Below, piece after piece: positions 49,072 through 60,364 of a DNA stretch of 64,000 nt. Under the pieces are notes generated by a model. It had not been told where the DNA came from. It saw nothing but the letters and a program-made list of their open reading frames with translations, and made no database searches. Position numbers and translations under genes: made by a program. This stretch comes from Speluncibacter jeojiensis (GTDB taxonomy: Bacteria > Actinomycetota > Actinomycetes > Mycobacteriales > Mycobacteriaceae), in contig NZ_JAAIVF010000007.1 of NCBI RefSeq assembly GCF_029589495.1, forward strand, positions 124,001 through 188,000. The letters are read 5' to 3'. The first letter of the stretch is position 1, and every line of letters begins with the position of its first letter.

Positions 49072-49078
<7 letters not shown>
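49057..49078. promoter_or_regulatory. Perfect palindrome over the efeU stop codon, iron-box-like
   Basis: GAAGTAAGG (49057-49065), CGAA, CCTTACTTC (49070-49078): 9-bp arms and a 4-base centre. The core AGGCGAACCT differs from the iron-box core by one base, and 13 of 19 positions fit the DtxR/IdeR consensus. The TTA at 49072-49074 is the efeU stop. It may be an internal iron-regulated site for efeO or an RNA hairpin adjusting efeU:efeO ratios. Confidence 0.5.
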
Positions 49079-52262
<3,184 letters not shown>

Positions 52263-52263
<1 letters not shown>

Positions 52264-52970
52264 TGACCGAGCGAGGTGGGCGACGCCCCGGTGGCAGCCC
52301 CGGCGGACGCGGATCCCGGCGCGCGGAACAGCGTGCCCGGGAGCAGAACCCGCGGGCCGACCGGCAACGCCGCGCCACCGGGTCCGGGTCGCCCACCTCG
52401 CGGTCGTCTGCCTCGCGGCGCAACCAGTCCGCCCCGAACGGCCCGGGGCCGACCGGGGCGTCCGGTGGGCGCGGCAGCCGCGAGCGGGTCGTCGAACGGC
52501 GACCCCGTCGGCTCGGCAAGCTCGGCGACGGGCCCGGCGGACTCTCGCCGCGCCGCGTGGTCATCCTGGTGCTGGTGGTGTGCGCGCTGGCGTTGACGCT
52601 GTCGATGCCGTTGCGCACCTACTTCTCTCAGCGCAGTCAGGTTGCCGCGGCGGCCGTCGAGCACACCAAGCTGCAGGGCGAGATCGACTCGCTGCAGGCG
52701 CAGAACAAGCAGATCGACGATCCCAACTATGTGCGGATCCAGGCGCGCGAGCGACTCGGCTTCGTCGAGAAGGGCGTGACACCGTACGTGGTGGAACTGC
52801 CCGGAGACCAGCAGCCGCCGGTGACCGCGCCGCAGAAGACCAAGAAGCCGGGAGACCCGTGGTACACGCCGCTGTGGAACTCGATCTCCCAGCCGCTGCC
52901 GACGCCGACCCCGGCGCCGGCCCCACTACCGCCGGTAGTCCCGGCGCCGGCGACAGGACCGAACGGGTGA
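52263..52970 (+). CDS. FtsB/DivIC-type septum formation initiator
   Basis: A 235-residue divisome protein with an unusually long Arg/Gly/Pro-rich cytoplasmic N-terminus (about 95 residues), one membrane helix (RVVILVLVVCALALTLSM), a coiled coil (AAVEHTKLQGEIDSLQAQNKQI) and the conserved YVRIQARERLGFVEKGVTPYVV segment, then a Pro-rich tail. It matches Rv1024 in position and layout. The ATG shares one base with the eno stop. It is expected to act with FtsQ and FtsL in septal cell-wall synthesis. Confidence 0.92.
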
Positions 52971-53488
52971 GTGACGAGGTATCGCAGGCCGATCTGGATC
53001 AGGTCGCGACGCAACTCGGACGGGAGCCGCGCGGCGTACTGGCCATCGCCTACCGCACGCCCGACGGCAGGCCCGCAGTGGTCAAGACCGCGCCGAAGCT
53101 GCCCGACGGCACGCCCTTCCCCACGCTGTACTACCTGACCGATCCGCGACTGACCGCGGAGGCGAGCCGCCAGGAGTCCGCCGGGGTGATGCGCGAGATG
53201 TCGCAGCGCCTCACCGAGGACACCGAGCTGGCCGCTGCCTACCGCGCCGCGCACGAGAGCTATCTGGCCGAGCGCAATGCGATCGAGTCGCTGGGCACCG
53301 ACTTCACCGGCGGTGGGATGCCCGACCGCGTCAAGTGCCTGCACGTGCTGATGGCGCATTCGCTGGCCAAGGGGCCCGGCGTGAACCCGCTCGGCGACGA
53401 GTCGGTGGCGCTGGCGGCGCGACAGGGCCTGCGCGGCAGCGCGATTCCGTCGGATTGGCCGGAGATCGTCGACGAGGAGCAGGCATGA
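52967..53488 (+). CDS. DUF501 domain protein
   Basis: The 173-residue soluble protein shows AIAYRTPDGRPAVVKTAPKLPDGTPFPTLYYLTDPRL and MPDRVKCLHVLMAHSLAKG, the two signature blocks of DUF501. It is unknown in function but always sits between ftsB and ppx in this order (Rv1025). GTG overlaps the previous stop by 4 bp, and its own stop overlaps the next start. Confidence 0.95.
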   Translation: MSDEVSQADLDQVATQLGREPRGVLAIAYRTPDGRPAVVKTAPKLPDGTPFPTLYYLTDPRLTAEASRQESAGVMREMSQRLTEDTELAAAYRAAHESYLAERNAIESLGTDFTGGGMPDRVKCLHVLMAHSLAKGPGVNPLGDESVALAARQGLRGSAIPSDWPEIVDEEQA

Positions 53489-54429
53489 GCCGGGTCGCGG
53501 CGATCGACTGCGGTACCAACTCGATTCGACTGTTGGTGGCGGACGCCGATGAGGCGGGTCGGCTGACCGACGTGGACCGGCAGATGCGGATCGTCCGGCT
53601 CGGTCAGGGCGTCGACGCGAACGGGGCGTTCGCACCCGAGGCCATTGAACGGACCCGGGTGGCGTTGGCCGGGTATGCGCAGATCATCGGCGAGACGGGG
53701 GCGAGCCGGGTTCGGATGGTCGCGACGTCGGCAACCCGCGACGCGGCCAACCGTGAGGACTTCTTCGCGATGACCCGCGAGGTGCTCGGTGCGGTGGTCC
53801 CGGGTGCCGAGGCCGAGGTCATCACCGGCGACGAAGAGGCCCGCCTGTCGTTCAACGGTGCTGTGGGCGAACTGGATCCATCGGAGGGGCCGTTTGTCGT
53901 CGTCGACCTCGGCGGCGGATCCACCGAGGTGGTACTCGGTGACGGCGGGGGAGTGCACGCCGCCTGTTCGACCGACGTCGGCTGCGTGCGGATCACCGAA
54001 CGTTGCCTGCACGACGACCCCCCGAGCCCCGCGCAGGTGGCCGAGGCGGAGGGGTTCGCGGCGCAGCGGCTCGACGAGGCGTTCGCGCAGGTACCGGTCG
54101 AGCAGGCGCGCACCTGGGTGGGTGTGGCCGGGACGATGACCACCATCTCGGCGGTCGCGCAGGGCCTGGACTCCTACGATCCCGACCGGGTGCACCTGTC
54201 GCGGCTGCCGCTCGCCGAGCTGGATCGTGTGACGCGGCAACTGATCTCGATGACCCACGCCGAGCGGGCCACGCTGGGGCCGATGCACCCCGGCCGGGTC
54301 GACGTCATCGGTGGGGGCGCGGTCGTGACGCGGGTACTCGCGCGGGAACTGTCCCGGCGCGCGGGCATCGGCGAGCTCGTTGTGAGCGAGCACGACATTC
54401 TGGACGGGATCGCCCTGTCCACGCTGTGA
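53485..54429 (+). CDS. Ppx/GppA-family exopolyphosphatase
   Basis: The 314-residue protein belongs to the ASKHA-fold Ppx/GppA family: VAAIDCGTNSIRLLVAD, MVATSATRDAANR, VITGDEEARLSFNGA, VVVDLGGGSTEVVLGD and VGVAGTMTTISA. It is short compared with E. coli Ppx, like the mycobacterial Rv1026-type enzymes that degrade short-chain polyphosphate. Its last codons begin a tandem repeat. Confidence 0.92.
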   Translation: MSRVAAIDCGTNSIRLLVADADEAGRLTDVDRQMRIVRLGQGVDANGAFAPEAIERTRVALAGYAQIIGETGASRVRMVATSATRDAANREDFFAMTREVLGAVVPGAEAEVITGDEEARLSFNGAVGELDPSEGPFVVVDLGGGSTEVVLGDGGGVHAACSTDVGCVRITERCLHDDPPSPAQVAEAEGFAAQRLDEAFAQVPVEQARTWVGVAGTMTTISAVAQGLDSYDPDRVHLSRLPLAELDRVTRQLISMTHAERATLGPMHPGRVDVIGGGAVVTRVLARELSRRAGIGELVVSEHDILDGIALSTL

Positions 54430-54508
54430 TTCTGTCGCGCAGACGCTGTGATTCTGTCGCGCAGACGGGGTGATCTCGTCGCGCAACTGAGAAGATCCGG
54501 TCGCGCAG
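54421..54508 (+). repeat. 22-bp tandem repeat, four copies, starting in the ppx stop region
   Basis: Units run 54421-54442, 54443-54464, 54465-54486 and 54487-54508. The first two are identical (ACGCTGTGATTCTGTCGCGC followed by AG); units three and four diverge but keep TCGTCGCGCA and GGTCGCGCAG ends, and a partial fifth follows. The ppx stop TGA lies inside unit one. Confidence 0.8.
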
Positions 54509-54576
54509 CTGAGAATTCGATGAGTCCGGTGGGTCCGGCTCCGGGTGCGTTCGGTCGCGATGCGATCATCTAGCGG

Positions 54577-55923
54577 GTGAGCACGCAGAACATCACGCGC
54601 ATCCTGATCGTGGGTGGCGGCACGGTCGGAGTGGGTACGGCGGCGCGGCTGCAATCGCAGCTGAACGGTCGCCATGCGCGGATCACGCTGGTGAATCCGC
54701 TGCCGCACATGGCCTATCGCCCGCTGCTTCCGGAGGTCGCGGCCGGGCTGATCGACCCGAACGATCTGGTGGTGCCGCTGCGCAAGGTACTGCGCAAGTG
54801 TGAGGTCGTGGTGGGGACCGTCACCCGGCTCGAGCACGCCACCCGCCGCGCGTGGGTGGGCACTCCCGACGGTGAGGTCACCGAACTCGACTACGACATC
54901 GTGGTCATGACGGCGGGGTCCATCGTGCGCGAGCAGCCCGTCACCGGGGGTGCCGGGCAGCGTCGTTCCTGCAAAACCCTCACCGAGGCAACGTATCTGC
55001 GCGACCATGTGCTGTCCCGGATCGCTGAGGCCGCCGCGACGACGGATGCCGGCGAGCGTCGACGCCTGCTCACGTTCGTGCTCGTCGGCGGCGGGTACGA
55101 GGGGATGGAGTGTCTCACCGAACTCGACGACCTCGTCCGGTTCGCGGTCGGACGTCATCCCGGAATCGTCCCCGGCGAGGTGACCTGGGCCGTCGTCGAG
55201 GAGTCGGAGCGGATCCTGCGCGACGCCGGTTCGAAGCACGCGGTGCGCACGCTCGAACGTCTCGCCGGGCGCGGAGTACGGGTGTACCTGAACACCGCCG
55301 CCGAGGCGACAGGCGACGGTCACCTGACGTTGAGCGATGGCACGGAAGTCGCTGCGGGCACGGTTATCTGGAACGCGCCCTCGGCGGCGAACCCGATGCT
55401 GCTCGACACCGACCTGCCGCTGGATGCGCGGGGGCGCCTGCGCTGCACGTCGACGCTGCAGGTGGCGGGCGAGTCCGGCGCGTTCGGGGCCGGGGACATC
55501 GCAGTCGTGCCGGACCTGACCAGGGTCGACGACGATCCGTCGGCCGTGTGTCGGGCGACCGCGCTGCATGCCCACGCGCAGGCGAAAGTGCTGGCGGACA
55601 ACGTGGAATCGGCGATCGCCGGAACTGCACTGCGCCAGTACCACCAGCCGAACGCCGATGCGGGCGCGAATCCGGGACTGTACCGGTCGTTCGCCGAGGT
55701 GCGCGGTGGCGGCGTCGAGGGCGGCAAGGCGCGGCTGCTGCACTGGGCCTACCACGTGGCGCGGATCCCGGGGCTGTCGCGCAAGACGCGGATCTTCTCC
55801 GGAAGGTTGCCGGGACAGCGGTTCCGCCGGCACCTCGTCGAGCGCTCGATCGGCGGGGGTTCCGCGACCGTGCACGAGATGCCGGCGCCGAGTGGGGACG
55901 CGGGCCGCGCGAAGGCGAGCTGA
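54577..55923 (+). CDS. Type II NADH dehydrogenase-like FAD oxidoreductase
   Basis: The 448-residue protein has the FAD-binding motif ILIVGGGTVGVGTAARL, PHMAYRPLLPEVAAGLID, the NAD-binding FVLVGGGYEGMECLTEL and the late FAD contact ESGAFGAGDIAVV. It resembles membrane-peripheral NDH-2 enzymes passing electrons from NADH to menaquinone, though no clear C-terminal membrane helix is visible, so another pyridine nucleotide-disulfide reductase role is possible. GTG start at 54577. Confidence 0.88.
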   Translation: MSTQNITRILIVGGGTVGVGTAARLQSQLNGRHARITLVNPLPHMAYRPLLPEVAAGLIDPNDLVVPLRKVLRKCEVVVGTVTRLEHATRRAWVGTPDGEVTELDYDIVVMTAGSIVREQPVTGGAGQRRSCKTLTEATYLRDHVLSRIAEAAATTDAGERRRLLTFVLVGGGYEGMECLTELDDLVRFAVGRHPGIVPGEVTWAVVEESERILRDAGSKHAVRTLERLAGRGVRVYLNTAAEATGDGHLTLSDGTEVAAGTVIWNAPSAANPMLLDTDLPLDARGRLRCTSTLQVAGESGAFGAGDIAVVPDLTRVDDDPSAVCRATALHAHAQAKVLADNVESAIAGTALRQYHQPNADAGANPGLYRSFAEVRGGGVEGGKARLLHWAYHVARIPGLSRKTRIFSGRLPGQRFRRHLVERSIGGGSATVHEMPAPSGDAGRAKAS

Positions 55924-55953
55924 CGGGGTCGCCACCGTTAGGGTGGAACCCTC

Positions 55954-56027
55954 GCCCCCGTAGCCCAATTGGCAGAGGCAGCAGACTTAAAATCTGCAAA
56001 GTGTCGGTTCGAGTCCGACCGGGGGCA
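55954..56027 (+). tRNA. tRNA-Leu (anticodon UAA)
   Basis: Acceptor GCCCCCG pairs with CGGGGGC. The anticodon arm GCAGA-CTTAAAA-TCTGC gives anticodon TAA (Leu, codon TTA), and the T arm is GTCGG-TTCGAGT-CCGAC. The variable loop is short, which is unusual for a leucine tRNA, but I recall the same form at this place behind the ppx gene in mycobacteria. No CCA is encoded. Confidence 0.94.
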
Positions 56028-56042
56028 CCGCCGGCCCGAGCG

Positions 56043-56672
56043 CTACCGGAGCGGCCGGCCGTACTGGTCGCGGGGATTGCCGGCGAGCAGCACGATGCCG
56101 TCGACCAGTGGCCAGATCCACGCCGCGAAGAGCCACAGGCCCAAAGTGAAGAGGGTGAGCGCGATGTTCACCGCGAGTTGGGCGATGCCCAGACCGGTGT
56201 GCCCGGCGTAGAACCGCCCGATGCCGAAGAACCCGAAGAAGATCGACAGCAGCCCGGCCGCGACCTTCGACTTGTCGGAGTACGGCAGACCGGTGATCGG
56301 GTCGAAGCCGAACGGCGCGGGCGACGGTTGGCCGTAACCGGGCGCCCCGTACTGCGGCCCTCCGTACTGCGTCTGGCCGTATCCGTGCTGGGCGTAGCCC
56401 TGCTGGGGGTACCCGCTCGGGTACTGCGGCGACGCCGGATACTGCGGGGTGGCGTACGGGTCCGCCGGATACTGCGCGGTGGGGTACGGGTCGGCGGGAT
56501 ACTGCGCGGTGGGGTATTCGGGCGGCAGATGGACCGGTGGCAGCGGCGGCGTCGATTGCTCGCCGGCAGGCGGGGTCGGGGTCGGGGTCGGGCCGGACGG
56601 GTCGTGAAGGCCGGGATGCGGCTGCTGATCACCCGGCGGTGAGCCGGGATCGGCAGGATCGGGGGTGGTCAC
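56043..56672 (-). CDS. TM2 domain protein with Pro/Gln/Tyr-rich N-terminus
   Basis: The 209-residue protein starts at GTG 56672 and has about 130 residues of Pro/Tyr/Gln/Ala-rich repeats (imperfect AQYPADPY units). A TM2 domain of two membrane helices follows: KSKVAAGLLSIFFGFFGIGRFYAGHTGLG and LTLFTLGLWLFAAWIWPLVDGIVLL. The family role is unknown; the repeats suggest a disordered cytoplasmic segment. It is convergent with tRNA-Leu. Confidence 0.88.
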   Translation of the reverse strand: MTTPDPADPGSPPGDQQPHPGLHDPSGPTPTPTPPAGEQSTPPLPPVHLPPEYPTAQYPADPYPTAQYPADPYATPQYPASPQYPSGYPQQGYAQHGYGQTQYGGPQYGAPGYGQPSPAPFGFDPITGLPYSDKSKVAAGLLSIFFGFFGIGRFYAGHTGLGIAQLAVNIALTLFTLGLWLFAAWIWPLVDGIVLLAGNPRDQYGRPLR

Positions 56673-56914
56673 AGCGGCGCATCCTCTCGACGAAAGCTCT
56701 GATGCTAGTGGCCGTTGCGCTGGCTCGACACCCGCAGAAGGTTCGCCCGGGTGCGACATTGCACCCTTGTCTGGCGGACCGCGCACGACGACCGAGTGGA
56801 AGTGCTTGTGCGCGTGCAGGTCCGACGGGTGAGCTTGGTCACGGAAGTTGAGTGTCACCGGCGGGCGCAGATATTCTCCCTCCGCACATTCGCGATACAT
56901 CCAGGGGGGAAATC

Positions 56915-57523
56915 GTGGCGAACAGCCATGTCCATGTGAAATTCAGTCGGGCGGCAGGCGTCGGGGCGGTGTCGCTCGCGATCGCGATCGCGATCACCGG
57001 CAGCGGTGTCGCAGCGGCCGCACCGGTGCTGCCGCAGCCGAATGCCGCCCTGGCGATGCCATCGGCCGCGCTCACCGGCATGATGCTGCCGACCGTTCCG
57101 TCCGCCGGACCCACACAGGGCCCGGACGTGAACAAGGTCCGCGACATGGCGGCCAAGGGGGCCGGCGTCGGCGCGGTTGCGGGCGGGGTCCCGGCAGCAG
57201 TGATCGGTGGTGTCGGTGGCGCAGCAGTCGGTGCCGCGGTCGGCGCCGGCGCGGGCTTCCTGGTCGCCATCGGGCCGGCCGCGGCCGCGGCCACAGTGGG
57301 TGCACTCGCCGGGTGTGCAACGACCGGGTGCCTGATCAACGGCCCGATCTTCGCTGCCGACGCGGCGGCAGGAGCGGGGACGATGGCTGTCGGCGCCTTC
57401 GCCGGCGCACTCGTCGGCGGAGCCGCCGGCGCTGCCGCGCTCGGCCTTCCGGCTGCGGCGGCGGGAGCGGGCGTCGGAGCCGGCATCGGCGCGGGCGCGG
57501 TGGCCGCGGGCGTCGTCCGTTAG
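56915..57523 (+). CDS. Exported glycine-zipper-rich protein
   Basis: From the GTG at 56915 (AGGGGGGA upstream), a 202-residue protein has a signal peptide ending near GVAAAAP. A hydrophobic Gly/Ala body follows with GxxxG-type stretches (VGAVAGGVPAAVIGGVGG, GVGAGIGAGAVAAGVV) and one likely disulphide (AGCATTGCLING). It resembles small exported or outer-membrane-associated proteins of Mycobacteriales that may insert in the mycomembrane. I cannot name a family. The 240 bp upstream hold no other gene. Confidence 0.75.
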   Translation: MANSHVHVKFSRAAGVGAVSLAIAIAITGSGVAAAAPVLPQPNAALAMPSAALTGMMLPTVPSAGPTQGPDVNKVRDMAAKGAGVGAVAGGVPAAVIGGVGGAAVGAAVGAGAGFLVAIGPAAAAATVGALAGCATTGCLINGPIFAADAAAGAGTMAVGAFAGALVGGAAGAAALGLPAAAAGAGVGAGIGAGAVAAGVVR

Positions 57524-57657
57524 CCCAGGTCGGGCCGGGCGCGCTGCGCGCCGGGAACCCTGTGGACATACTGGACGTTGACAGCTCAGACCCGGGACCA
57601 TCCCGGTAGGCGCGTTGCGACAGTCGCAGCCGCACCCACGAAGAAGGGACGAACACG

Positions 57658-58578
57658 GTGCGCACCAGCAGCAACCCGGTGTTCCGCAATCTGGACAAGG
57701 AATACGCCACCTTCGGCGGCCCGGGCACCCGCACGGCACAGCAGGGTGGACAGCCCGGATACGGCCAGCCGGGCCAGCCGCAGTACGGCCAGCAGCCGCA
57801 GCAGTACGGCTACGGTCAACAGCCCAGCGCCGCCGAGCCCCAGCGTGCGATGACGATCGACGACGTGGTCACCAAGACGGCGATGACGCTCGGCGTGCTC
57901 ACCGTCACGGCGATCATCTCGTACGTGCTCGTCGACCGCGGTCGCAAGGTCGTCGAGACCGTAAACGGCCTGGAGGTCAGCTACCCGCTGATGGCGCCGC
58001 TGGCGTTCGGCGGCATGATCGTCGGCTTCATCCTCGCGATGATCGGCATCTTCACCCGCAAGACCGACCGTCCCGCGCTGGTGCTCGCATACGCCGCGGC
58101 CGAGGGCCTGTTCCTGGGGGCCATCTCGTTCGCGTTCGCGAACCTGAGCTTCGGCGGCGGTCAGGCCCCGGGCAACGCGATCATCATCCAGGCGGTGGTC
58201 GGCACCTTCGGCGTGTTCGGCGGCATGCTCGTCGTCTACAAGACCGGCGCCATCCGGGTCACCCCGAAGTTCACCCGCATGCTGGTCGGCGCGCTGTTCG
58301 GCGTGCTGGCGCTGATGGTCGTCAACCTGATCGCCGGGTTCTTCACCGCTGGTGGCCTCGGCCTGCGCGACGGCGGCCCGATCGCGATCATCTTCTCGCT
58401 GGTGTGCATCGCGCTGGCCGCGATGAGCTTCCTCGTCGACTTCGACGAGGCGGACAAGCTGATCCGCGCCGGTGCTCCCGCCAAGGCCGGCTGGTCGGTC
58501 GCGTTCGGCCTGACCGTCACGCTGGTGTGGCTGTACCTGGAGATCCTGCGCCTGCTCAGCTACGTCCAGAGCAAGTAG
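57658..58578 (+). CDS. Bax inhibitor-1/YccA family membrane protein
   Basis: The 306-residue protein has a Gln/Gly/Tyr-rich cytoplasmic N-terminus (GYGQPGQPQYGQQP) and seven hydrophobic helices, including VLTVTAIISYVLVDRG, LALMVVNLIAGFF and GPIAIIFSLVCIALAAMSFLVDFDEAD; the last aspartates are the conserved BI-1 pH sensor. It corresponds to Rv1072 in position, next to fadA and cbs. GTG start at 57658. Confidence 0.92.
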   Translation: MRTSSNPVFRNLDKEYATFGGPGTRTAQQGGQPGYGQPGQPQYGQQPQQYGYGQQPSAAEPQRAMTIDDVVTKTAMTLGVLTVTAIISYVLVDRGRKVVETVNGLEVSYPLMAPLAFGGMIVGFILAMIGIFTRKTDRPALVLAYAAAEGLFLGAISFAFANLSFGGGQAPGNAIIIQAVVGTFGVFGGMLVVYKTGAIRVTPKFTRMLVGALFGVLALMVVNLIAGFFTAGGLGLRDGGPIAIIFSLVCIALAAMSFLVDFDEADKLIRAGAPAKAGWSVAFGLTVTLVWLYLEILRLLSYVQSK

Positions 58579-58588
58579 CACGCAGACC

Positions 58589-58647
58589 GCGAACGGGCGG
58601 TTGTTCGAGCGTCGGCCGACAGGCCCGCCGAACAACCGCCCGTTCGC
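58589..58647 (+). repeat. 19-bp-stem hairpin element, copy 1
   Basis: GCGAACGGGCGGTTGTTCG (58589-58607) is exactly complementary to CGAACAACCGCCCGTTCGC (58629-58647) across a 21-base loop. It lies 10 bp after the Bax-inhibitor-like gene and could end its transcription, but a near copy at 58980 suggests a dispersed repeat. Confidence 0.75.
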
Positions 58648-58681
58648 CTGTCGACAGCCTCCCGCGTCGTCCGCAGGTGGC

Positions 58682-58978
58682 GTACTGCCTGCGGTGGTCG
58701 ACGGGTTGGTGCGCGAGTGTTGGAGCGTCGAACACGATCGGGAGTTCGCCCATGCAGACCTGGGCCGGCGCGAGTGGAGGGTGCTGGTCGAGTACGACGG
58801 CGACCACCACTGGCTCGAGCGTCGTCAGCGCGCCTGGGACATCGAAAGACCCGCTCGCGTCGAGGCGCTCGGCTGGACCGTGGTGCGGGTCGGCGCCGAA
58901 CTGCTCTACGACCGTCCGCGCACGTTCGTCGAGCGCGTGCGCACCGAACTCCGCGCCGCGGGTGCACCCGCACCGACG
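58682..58978 (+). pseudogene. DUF559 endonuclease-like C-terminal remnant
   Basis: The frame reads HADLGRREWRVLVEYDGDHHWLERRQR, then RPARVEALGWTVVRVGAELLYD and a closing helix. This is the C-terminal Vsr-like DUF559 domain found at the end of AbiEi-related actinobacterial proteins, including the VEYDG nuclease-core motif. The N-terminal two thirds are missing, and no convincing start or ribosome binding site precedes it. It sits exactly between the two hairpin elements and is read as a truncated remnant; a short functional nuclease is less likely. Confidence 0.65.
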
Positions 58979-58979
58979 A

Positions 58980-59037
58980 CGAACGGGCGGCTGTCCGGGC
59001 ATCGGCCGAGTGGCCCTGCCGGACAACCGCCCGTTCG
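58980..59037 (+). repeat. 19-bp-stem hairpin element, copy 2
   Basis: CGAACGGGCGGCTGTCCGG (58980-58998) pairs with CCGGACAACCGCCCGTTCG (59019-59037) with one mismatch, a G-U wobble when read from the minus strand. The arms are near-identical to copy 1. It lies 12 bp past the fadA stop and may terminate that minus-strand transcript. Confidence 0.75.
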
Positions 59038-59048
59038 CGGCTACGAGA

Positions 59049-60266
59049 TCAGCTCAGGCGCTCGAGCACCATCGCCATGCCCTGGCCACCGCCGACGCAC
59101 ATGGTCTCGATGCCGAAGGTCTTGTCCTGCTCGCGCAGGTTGTTGATCAGCGTGTTGGTGATGCGCGCACCGGTCATGCCGAACGGGTGGCCCAGCGCGA
59201 TCGCGCCGCCGTTGATGTTCAGCTTGTCCTCGTCGATGCCCAGCTCACGCTGCGAGCCGACGACCTGGACCGCGAAGGCCTCGTTGATCTCGAACAGGTC
59301 GATGTCCGACAGCGCCATGCCCGACACCTTGAGGACCTTGCGGACCGCCTCGATCGGGCCCAGGCCCATGATCTCGGGGGACAGGCCGGTCGCGGCGGTG
59401 GCGACCACGCGCGCGAGCGGGGTCAGGCCGAGGGCCTTCGCCTTGGTGTCGCTCATGATGACCAGCGCGGCCGCGCCGTCGTTGAGCGGGCAGGCGTTGC
59501 CGGCGGTGACGGTGCCGTCGGGGCGGAAGACCGGCTTGAGGCCGGAGATGCCCTCGAGGGTGGTGCCGGCGCGCGGGCCGTCATCGGTGGAGACGACGGT
59601 GCCGTCGGCCAGGGTGACCGGGGTGATCTCCTTCTCGAAGAAGCCGCGCTTGATGGCCTCCTCGGCGCGGTTCTGCGAGCGGACCGCCCACTTGTCCTGG
59701 TCCTCGCGGGAGATGCCGGTCAGCGACGCGACGTTCTCCGCGGTCTGGCCCATCGAGACGTAGACGTCGGGAAGCAGGCCCTCGGCGCGCGGGTCCGACC
59801 ACGGGGTGCCGCCCTCGGCGAGCTTGGCGGTGCGGGCCTCGGCGTCGGCGTACTTCGGGTTGTGGGTGTTCGGCCAGCCGTCGGCGTTGCCGGTCTTGAA
59901 GCTGGACACCGACTCGACACCGGCCGAGATGAACACGTCGCCCTCACCGGCGCGGATGGCGTGCATGGCCATCCGGGTGGTCTGCAGCGAGGAGGAGCAG
60001 TAGCGGTTGACGGTCACACCCGGCAGGAAGTCGTAGCCGAGCGCGGCGGCGACGACACGGCCGATGTTGAAGCCGGACTGTCCGCCGGGCTGGCCGCAGC
60101 CCATGATCAGGTCGTCGATCTCGGTGGGGTCGAGCTCGGGCACCTTGGCGAGCGCCGCGGCGACCATCTGGGCGGCCAGATCGTCCGGGCGAACGTCCTT
60201 GAGCGAACCCTTTCCGGCGCGGCCGATGGGTGAACGCACGGCGGAGACAATGACTGCCTCAGGCAT
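59049..60266 (-). CDS. Acetyl-CoA C-acyltransferase (thiolase), FadA3-like
   Basis: It cleaves or condenses 3-ketoacyl-CoA. The 405-residue thiolase has the acyl-accepting cysteine in RYCSSSLQTTRMAMHAI, the GHPFGMTGARI histidine block, and the second cysteine in CVGGGQGMAMVLE; FEINEAFAVQV is the conserved NEAF segment. Length is normal. ATG 60266. Between the Bax-inhibitor-like gene and an SGNH hydrolase it holds the place of Rv1074c (fadA3). Confidence 0.94.
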   Translation of the reverse strand: MPEAVIVSAVRSPIGRAGKGSLKDVRPDDLAAQMVAAALAKVPELDPTEIDDLIMGCGQPGGQSGFNIGRVVAAALGYDFLPGVTVNRYCSSSLQTTRMAMHAIRAGEGDVFISAGVESVSSFKTGNADGWPNTHNPKYADAEARTAKLAEGGTPWSDPRAEGLLPDVYVSMGQTAENVASLTGISREDQDKWAVRSQNRAEEAIKRGFFEKEITPVTLADGTVVSTDDGPRAGTTLEGISGLKPVFRPDGTVTAGNACPLNDGAAALVIMSDTKAKALGLTPLARVVATAATGLSPEIMGLGPIEAVRKVLKVSGMALSDIDLFEINEAFAVQVVGSQRELGIDEDKLNINGGAIALGHPFGMTGARITNTLINNLREQDKTFGIETMCVGGGQGMAMVLERLS

Positions 60267-60364
60267 GGGAACTCCTTATATCCGATGAATGCGTCTGACC
60301 ACGTCAGAGCAGGCCTACAAAGCATGATGTGCACGGTCGACCGTGCAGCTTGCCGACCCTCACG

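Noticed and set aside
54421-54508. Possible CRISPR array
   Set aside because: Units follow each other directly without spacers, so it is a simple tandem repeat.
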